Shown here piece by piece: positions 57,892 through 64,000 of a DNA stretch of 64,000 nucleotides; the first letter of the stretch is position 1; the number at the start of each line of letters is the position of its first letter. A program made the translations under genes and the position numbers. This DNA comes from Welwitschia mirabilis (Eukaryota; Gnetophyta; Gnetopsida; Welwitschiales). Below the pieces are notes generated by a model, which was given only the letters and a program-made list of their open reading frames with translations, did no database searches and was not told the origin of the DNA. The stretch lies in assembly GCA_051453625.1 (NCBI GenBank), contig JBOZIK010000001.1, positions 51,021,519 through 51,085,518 on the forward strand. The letters run 5' to 3'.

Positions 57892-57896
57892 ACTAT
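57892..57896. other. Target-site duplication, right copy (ACTAT)
   Basis: Matches 48447-48451 exactly and directly abuts the LTR end ATTACA. Confidence 0.9.
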
Positions 57897-58660
57897 CCTT
57901 AGAAGCTATATGATTTTATTCATAAATTTGAAGAGCATTTATAAAGTATCATTCATAAGACTTCTGGGGAGTGATCAAAGTTGAGCAGAATTTTTGATAA
58001 TCATAAAATAGATATTAAATCCTTGATCAGAATTATATAGAAAAGGAAAGAATTTTTCACTAGAGAATTTAAAAATTTTCTAAATGATATAGCCATAAAA
58101 TTTTATAGAATAATAGAGGAATGAAAAATAGATATAAAAACTTTTGTTATGTTCCTTCAAGATTTTTAGCAGCTATATTCTTTTAGAGATAGAATTGCGA
58201 AATAGGATTGTGAAAACTATGACCAAGCACTTTTGTGGATATCTTTTTGAAATTAGAAAATAAGGATTCATCATAAATATATATAGTCTTGACAAGGCAA
58301 ACTTTAGGAGTAAAACTACAAGCTAAGGTAGCTTCAAAACTAGAACATATGCCTCAAAGTCCTAAAACAAAAACTCCTTTAGCTCCTAAAAGAAAAAGAT
58401 AAAAGCTAAAGCAGTAAGGACTCTTTCAAGAGGAAGAGGTAAAGGCAAAAAGGTAGTAACTAGAGAGCCAATATATATAGAAACTACAAACTTAAATGAT
58501 CCTACATTATAGGAGGAACAAAGAAATATTTTGGCTACCTTAAAATAGGAAAGACAATTTTCTTAATTGGCCAAGAAATTAGAATAATAAGAGACCAATG
58601 AAGAGCATCCTTTTATTTTCAAAAGGAGAAAAAGAAAATAATAAGCCTCTCTTGCTCTTT
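57897..58660 (+). pseudogene. Plant mobile-element ORF, C-terminal part (copy 3, continued)
   Basis: Continues, in the same frame, the ORF cut at 48451: KLYDFIHKFEEHL, SKLSRIFDNHKIDIKSLIRI, KRKEFFTREFKNFLNDIAIK and ENYDQALLWISF. Stops lie at Gln/Arg/Trp-compatible codons. After frame changes it ends in a strongly basic tail (MPQSPKTKTPLAPKRKR, then LSRGRGKGKKVVTREPIYIE) and a last charged piece (ETNEEHPFIFKRRKRK). The basic tail could bind nucleic acid or direct nuclear import, which is inference only. Unknown function. Confidence 0.5.
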
Positions 58661-59685
58661 CTTTTGTATATATTTATTAAGGGGCTAATAAAATCTTGAG
58701 CTTATGGGAACTAATGAGACTCTAATAATGATGTAAATTTTTCTTATTAATGAAATGATTTTGTTTTTATAATTATAAGTTTTAGATAGTATCTGATATT
58801 TCTCTTTAGCATTTAAGTTAATACACTAGTCAGTTAGTAGGTTAGTTAGTATCTAGTATGAGGATGAGGGAGAAGATCAAAGTGTGAGAAATACAATAAC
58901 AACTTCAATAATAAACCTATTTATCAGGAGCAAAGAAAGGAAACAGTAAGACAGAAAGAGGATAAAGGATATAAGGAGGAGATCACTAAGAAGAGTAGGG
59001 AATCTTTTAGCAAAAAGGCTCTAGAAATAAAACTAAGCCTAAAGAGGTCAAGGAGAAGTGTCAGCCATCCTACAAAGGGTACAATAGCATCTTTAATGTT
59101 CTAATATTACCTATAAAGAAAAACACAAACTCATCATTACATTTTTATATAACATTTTGGTATTTTAATATAAAGATAAAAGTCTAATATTTTAGAATAT
59201 TACTGTGAACATGTTTTATTACTTGAAAAAGTAATATTTTCTTTTACTTATTCTTATTTATGTAGATGCACATGAATTATAATAATTAACAATACTTAGA
59301 TATAAGTATTATTTAGCATTTCATCTAAAATCTCTATCATGTTTTCCTATTTTCTTCATTCCCCTTAATGTAATATATGTATATAGCAAACGCGTTAATT
59401 ATCAACCTTACAAGTTTAAGTAACTTCATCATGAGCTTATCTTGGTGATGTATTTTGAACTAAATAGTTGAATTATTAGGGTTTCAACTAATTCTTTAGT
59501 AAACCTTTAATTTGTATTTAATGATTTAAACTTATTTCAGGTTAATAACATCATTATTTTATGCATTTTTCATTGAAGTTATTAATATTTTTATTTTTTG
59601 CATTTATTTCACAACATAAGCTTCTATTAGATACTCAACAAAAATCTATATTTCATTCTTTATGATGAAATCTAGTTTCTTTTTC
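58661..59685. other. Interval after the split ORF
   Basis: Mostly non-coding. At 58897-59100 the plus strand has a stop-free 68-codon stretch (NNNFNNKPIYQEQRKETVRQ, then TKKSRESFSKKALEIKLSLK), basic and without an ATG. It may be the last exon-like part of the preceding ORF or chance. 59.1-59.7 kb shows nothing. Confidence 0.4.
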
Positions 59686-61126
59686 ATGACATCTCTCCAC
59701 ACAAAGATCTTAGAGCCTCCTCAAAATTTTGAGATTTACTTATGTTGATTACATAAGTAACATGATTTTTAACCATGCTACTATTCATCTTTTGTCATTT
59801 TCATCTAATATCTAGCTGAGTAAATTAAGTTTTTATATCCTTCTATTTCCATTTTCAAGGACATACAATGATGAAGCTAGATCTATATCTTCAAGATCAA
59901 AGATTTTTAAACCAAGTGAGGATTCATCAAAAATGATACTTCTAGAAACATATATATTTCTTTCAATTAGATTCCAACTCTATAGGAACATGTCTTTAAG
60001 TCATAATCAACAAAGATACATTTGTTGACTCTATCATTTAACTAAATAATAGATTTGGCACATGAACCTAGCATACACAACCAAAAGTCCTCATAAGACA
60101 TAAGTTTATAATTTTATTCTAGAATAATTAATATGAATGCACATCTGTTACCCTTAACATGAATTTATTTAATTTATAAAAACATTAAACATATCCTATT
60201 TTTTAAATTAATTAGATGAGAATGCTTTTTTGAGTAAGCTTCTTATGATTTTCACAATAAACACATTCCTTCTTTTGGCAATGCCATTTGATTATGGGAA
60301 ATAGTTAATGTTGTTTTCTCTTGAATTCCTTATTACTCACAATATTTAGTAAATTAATTTGATTCACATTGACCATCTTTATCTCTCATAATAGCTTTAA
60401 TTCTTAGGTCAAGTTAATTTTCCTTATGAACCTTGAAACATTTTAAATGATAAAGAGATTCATATCTAAAATGGATGATATATGGAATGATTGTTAATAA
60501 TGATAAGTAGGTATGTGCCTCCATGAAGTTCTACTGTTTGCATTAAACCAAATAAATTTATATGCATAAGTTTAAGTGGATATTTCTCCTTTTCATATTC
60601 ATTCTATGAGGTGTTGCTTTTTGTTGTTCATATTGGCATGTTTCCCAAATATTCTTAGTAGCTCTATTATATTTTTCTTCTCAATGATGAGCTTCAGTTT
60701 AACCATTTGAACTACATTCTAGTAGTAAACATAAACTATTTTAAGAACCCAAAGAACTAAAGGATCTTGAATGATGACGGTAAAACATGTATCACGGTTA
60801 TCATCTTTATTATCTTCTGTGATACCTAATAAATAATATATTTTATTTTTAAACTTTATCATAGTTTAACTTATTTGCCATTTTTTTAATATTGCAGTCT
60901 TTTTTCATCACATTTCAATTCATTGCCATACTAAGAAGAGTAATAATTATGGAACATAATAAGCTTTATTTATAATAAATGTTTTGTCATGATATGCTTG
61001 TATAATTGCATCATCATACCCCTCTGTTTAAACAAAAGACATATTACCTAATTTTATGCTTCCTAATTTGAAAGGCTTAAAATTAATAAATACATGCTTA
61101 CTAGATGTCATATGCTAGCAAAATGT
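59686..61126 (-). pseudogene. Ty1/copia with internal gag deletion: gag start, PR, IN (copy B)
   Basis: Minus strand from the primer site leftward. ATG at 61111: MTSSKHVFINFKPFKLGSIK. Protease-end wording follows within 100 codons (EGYDDAIIQAYHDKTFIINK, AYYVP for L.NVLYVP), so most of gag is missing. GAG-pre-integrase and integrase: KLKLIIEKKNIIELLRIFGK, then SNGIAKRRNVFIVKIIRSLL (for PQQNGVAERKNRTILDMVRS). Near 59.7 kb QNFEEALRSLCGEMS marks the region before RT, and RT is then lost. Many stops. It sits directly downstream of an LTR shared with the next feature's element. Confidence 0.75.
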
Positions 61127-61138
61127 TCTATGATACCA
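61127..61138 (-). promoter_or_regulatory. Primer-binding site of copia copy B
   Basis: Minus strand TGGTATCATAGA, one or two changes from TGGTATCAGAGC, immediately inside the LTR at 61140. Confidence 0.7.
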
Positions 61139-61139
61139 A

Positions 61140-61611
61140 TTTCAAGAGATATAGAGTAAGAATGAGCAAACAAAGAGAAAAAATAAATTCTAGAATAAAA
61201 TTTCTAAAAAAATAAATAATCTTATTTTTCCTCTTCTTTTTAAAGGATAGAGTTTTGGTTTATATCTAAGCATAAAAAATTAAATTTTCATTAGGGTTTT
61301 ATTTTCTCTAAGTGTACTACAATATAATCTATTAGAACCCTAGCAAATTCCCACTTCAACATGGGAAACCTCCTAAAAGGAGTTATCGTGTGAGGAAACT
61401 TCTTCACAGAGAAGTAGTTAAATTTTGCTATAGATCTCTTAGTAATAGGATTCATGCATTATACATTCCACCATGCTTGACAAAATTGTAGTATCCATCT
61501 TGTAAGATCAAGAAAAATAGTACTACACATCTTGTATTCCTATGATTAAGGCTTTTTATAGTAACTTTAAAAGTAAAATAGAACTTAATATCTGTAACAT
61601 AATAAGTTACA
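61140..61611 (-). repeat. Copia LTR shared by two head-to-tail copies
   Basis: Read on the minus strand it starts TGTAACTTATTATGTTACAG at 61611. It has ACTATAAAAAGCC (TATA box) about 50 bp in and the copia-type GGAGGTTTCCCATGTTGAAG segment, and ends ...CTCTATATCTCTTGAA just before the primer site. RNase H of another copy ends about 30 bp to its right. It therefore looks like the 3' LTR of one element and the 5' LTR of the next. Confidence 0.7.
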
Positions 61612-61629
61612 TCAGTTCATGATCAACTT

Positions 61630-62260
61630 TATCTTGGATTGGAAGTACTAAAATTTTTCTTGACCAATTGATCTAGTCAAGATATTAACAGTTTATTTTA
61701 TAGTCAAATAATATACTAAGATAATTACTTCTTACTATACAAGTGTGTTCTTTTTTTCTAACATGGTGCACTGAATCTTTTGCTATGCATATAGTAGATT
61801 ATTATAGACGAAGAGCTCAATTGATTTTGTCCACTTTAAGTTCATTATCTTTAGAGGTTTTCTTAATCATTTAATTTTTCTATAGGCTTTTGATATAGTT
61901 GTATATTTCACCTCTATAAAGGATTAAGCTATCATTCTATGTTGCTTACATCACTAAGAGAAAGGGGTGATGCTCTAAAGACATGACATATCCTAATGTT
62001 GATAAGAAAGTTTTTAGTCTCTAGTACAGTCTAAGTTAAAGTATAAAGTTTTTATTATATGTAATACCTAAGTCTTTTCAAGAATATCAATACTCTCATA
62101 GTAGCATTCATATGACTAACCTTTAATGCATGAAGATAAGAAGATAAGACATTAATCATATATCAAATATCAAGTCTAGTGTTAGTCACATAAATGAAAC
62201 TACCAACTATTCTTCTACATTCTATTTCATTTGCTATTTTAAGTGTTTAATAGTATATAT
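61630..62260 (-). pseudogene. Ty1/copia RNase H (copy A)
   Basis: Minus strand: LVVSFM, stop, LTLDLIFDI and LMSYLLIFMH (end of RT), then LSTLGYVMSLEHHPFLLVM (for RSTSGYVFSLGSGAISW), AKDSVHHVRKKRTHLYSKK (for NPVFHSRTKHIEIRYHF), ending LDQLVKKNFSTSN for EDQIADIFTKPL. Badly worn. It abuts the LTR at 61611. Confidence 0.75.
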
Positions 62261-63130
62261 TTTTACATTTTATCCTAAATATTTAATGGATTATTTAAAA
62301 TTTATTAATATAAATTTTTGAACTATGTATTTAATGTACTTTATTTGTGTTAGGAAATTTTGTTCTCTCTTTTCTTAATTTCTATGCTAAAGTAGAAATC
62401 TAGCTATCCTAGATCTGAAATTCTAAATGCCTCACTTAAAGTAATCTTCATATGATTTACCTCTGCTTCACTAATACCAATTATCAACATGTCATCTATA
62501 GAAATCACTATATTTGTAGATTTATTTTTATCATATTTGATGAAGGATGTGACATATACATCTTGATAGTCAATATTTTAAATCCAATGGTACTCAAGGA
62601 ACTAGTCAATTTAATATACCATGCTTTTAGTTCTTGTTTTAGCTGATATGGTAATTTAACTAGTCTACACACTTTCTATTCCTTAGGTTTTACTTCAAAA
62701 CCCTTTGGTTGCATCATATATATTTCTTCTTTGAGATATCCCTTAAGAAAGGTAGTCTTAATGTCTAATTGATGCATCTTCCACCCCTTCTAAGCTGCTA
62801 AGACAATCATAGTTTTATCAGTAGCCCATTTAACTATTAGTGATAATGCTTCATTATAGTCTAATCCCATTTTTTGACATAGGACTATAACAACAAGTTG
62901 TAATTTTTGTGTTCAAGGGTATTATATACTTTATACTTATTGCTAAAAATCTATTTGTTAGATAATAGAGTGTAACTTAATGAAAGATCAACAAACTCCA
63001 ATGTACCTTGTTTTACAAATGCATTATATTCTTCTTTCATAACTTATATCAAGTGATGATGGAGAATGACATCTTTGAAAGAGGTTGGTTCACCATTAAA
63101 TATAATATGAAGTTCATTATCATCATCAAG
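62261..63130 (-). pseudogene. Ty1/copia reverse transcriptase (copy A)
   Basis: Minus strand: NGEPTSFKDVILHHHLI, VMKEEYNAFVKQGTLEFVDL, KWD and KLNGLLIKLWLSQLRRGGRC-type worn blocks, then TLRLPFLRDISKK (for NAFLNGDLEEEVYM). A clear block follows: NIVISIDDMLIIGISEAEVN, HMKITLSEAFRISDLG, LDFYFSIEIKK. The catalytic box is SIDD for YVDD, with both Asp kept. Many stops. Confidence 0.85.
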
Positions 63131-64000
63131 AGATGTAAGAGATCTTTACCTAGTTTCTATTTTTAACCTTTCATTATCATGAACATCTTATAGAGTATAT
63201 TCTAATCATGTACTTCTTTTTCATTTTTAGAAGAGATCAGTATTCTTGCTAGGATAATCCAATGAGTTACTATTGGAACCATGTTTGTATGTTCTATAAA
63301 TGTGAAAAAGCTTAATTCCTTTATGTTGTATTATAGAAAAACCATTTTGGCTAAAAGCGGATAAGAAATTACAACTAATGAACACATATTTCCCATTACC
63401 TATAGGACATTGATAATTCTAAATTTACACAGGATGAAAGGAAGGATATATCTTGGAGAGATCAAGCTAAGATAAGTTCTATGAGGTTTTAGAAAATATC
63501 ACATTAGAAGAAATGATGATCTTACTATGCTAGTCAGTTAGATATTTCACAAAAATACCAACACAAGCATGTGCACTATTAACATGTGAAAATTAATATT
63601 TTGATCATATTATTTGACCAATTTATCTTAATGGAAGACATTAATACAACTAATTTATCATAAAAATATTTCTTCTATTAATTTTTTATAATAATCTCAG
63701 ACTTATCATCTTTCCATGTCATTTTTAGAATAATTATCACATTTAGAAGTACATTGCAGAATATAAATATCATTTGATCCAAATGCTGACATCTCCATCT
63801 AAGTAACCTGGTGCCACCATTCCTTCTAAGCAAAATGCCTTAAACATAATGTTTCTGACTTCTCATGCAAAAGTAAGTCGAATGTAGTTATGGGCTTAAA
63901 CATATTCCACATCAGAAGTAACTTGCTTCCTTAATGGCATGTGGTGGTAACTATGATGACTTACAATAATAACATGTAGCATTATATTATTGAGTAGGAT
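63131..64000 (-). pseudogene. Upstream part of copia copy A, poorly preserved
   Basis: Minus strand. Acidic spacer wording precedes RT (SLTSLDDDNELHIIF). Farther right only traces remain, such as MCYYC-like and HGKMISLRLL, and I could not place integrase, protease or gag with confidence. The element runs past the window end. Confidence 0.4.

Noticed and set aside
57940-57960. TATAA beyond a CA as an alternative target duplication for the chromovirus
   Set aside because: TATAAT is the decayed LTR start itself. ACTAT matches exactly on both sides at the LTR ends defined by TGTAAT...ATTACA.
1-64000. CRISPR arrays, prokaryotic operons, tRNA or rRNA genes
   Set aside because: No regular spacer array, ribosomal or tRNA sequence was recognised. 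The tRNA-like strings are retroelement primer-binding sites.

Overview
This is AT-rich plant nuclear DNA made almost entirely of decayed LTR retrotransposons. I found no intact host gene, tRNA, rRNA or CRISPR array. The plant assignment rests on the element families: Athila-type and chromoviral Ty3/gypsy, YVDD-type (SIRE/Maximus-like) Ty1/copia, and primer-binding sites complementary to plant initiator-Met tRNA. The species cannot be told. Eleven N-gaps (about 4 kb) interrupt the window, and three look like unmerged contig overlaps rather than missing DNA. Most in-frame stops that I could place against a conserved residue look like C-to-T changes (Gln to TAA/TAG, Arg or Trp to TGA/TAG), as expected for old methylated repeats.

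Layout. 1-3.1 kb: Athila-type RT, RNase H and integrase (+). 3.1-8 kb: non-coding DNA with a G-rich purine tract and hairpin motifs, a plant-mobile-element ORF (5.5-6.7 kb) and an LTR-like promoter. 9.3 kb: a chromoviral RT scrap. 9.5-12.6 kb: a diverged ~1 kb tandem duplication, an ~82-bp tandem array and a GACATC motif cluster. 13.9-16 kb: a copia RT/RNase H (+) with an LTR-like end. 16.2-17.3 kb: a gag-like fragment (-). 20.4-21.6 kb: a second plant-mobile-element ORF (-). 22.6-23.3 kb: a copia RNase H fragment (-). 24.0-29.5 kb: the best-preserved copia (-), with gag knuckle, PR, IN, RT, RNase H, PBS and an LTR rich in a ~20-bp minisatellite. 30.3-34.9 kb: a second Athila element (-). 36.0-39.3 kb: a copia truncated at both ends (-). 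40.0-42.6 kb: a Reina-like chromovirus pol (+). 43.7-44.6 kb: a third Athila fragment (-). 46.5-59.1 kb: a third plant-mobile-element ORF (+), split by a 9,440-bp chromovirus (-). 59.7-64 kb: two copia copies (-) arranged head to tail around one LTR.

The most interesting structure is the chromovirus at 48452-57891. It has an ACTAT target duplication, TGTAAT...ATTACA LTR ends and a TGGTATCAGAGCCA primer site. Removing it together with one target copy leaves the reading frame of the interrupted ORF continuous. Its leader between primer site and gag is about 3.7 kb long. That leader holds a CpG-containing ~20-bp minisatellite with a ~166-bp higher-order period, and an antisense gene-like block with a TATA box, an ATG and intron-like spacers. 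This is either captured DNA or an antisense ORF, and its family is not recognised.
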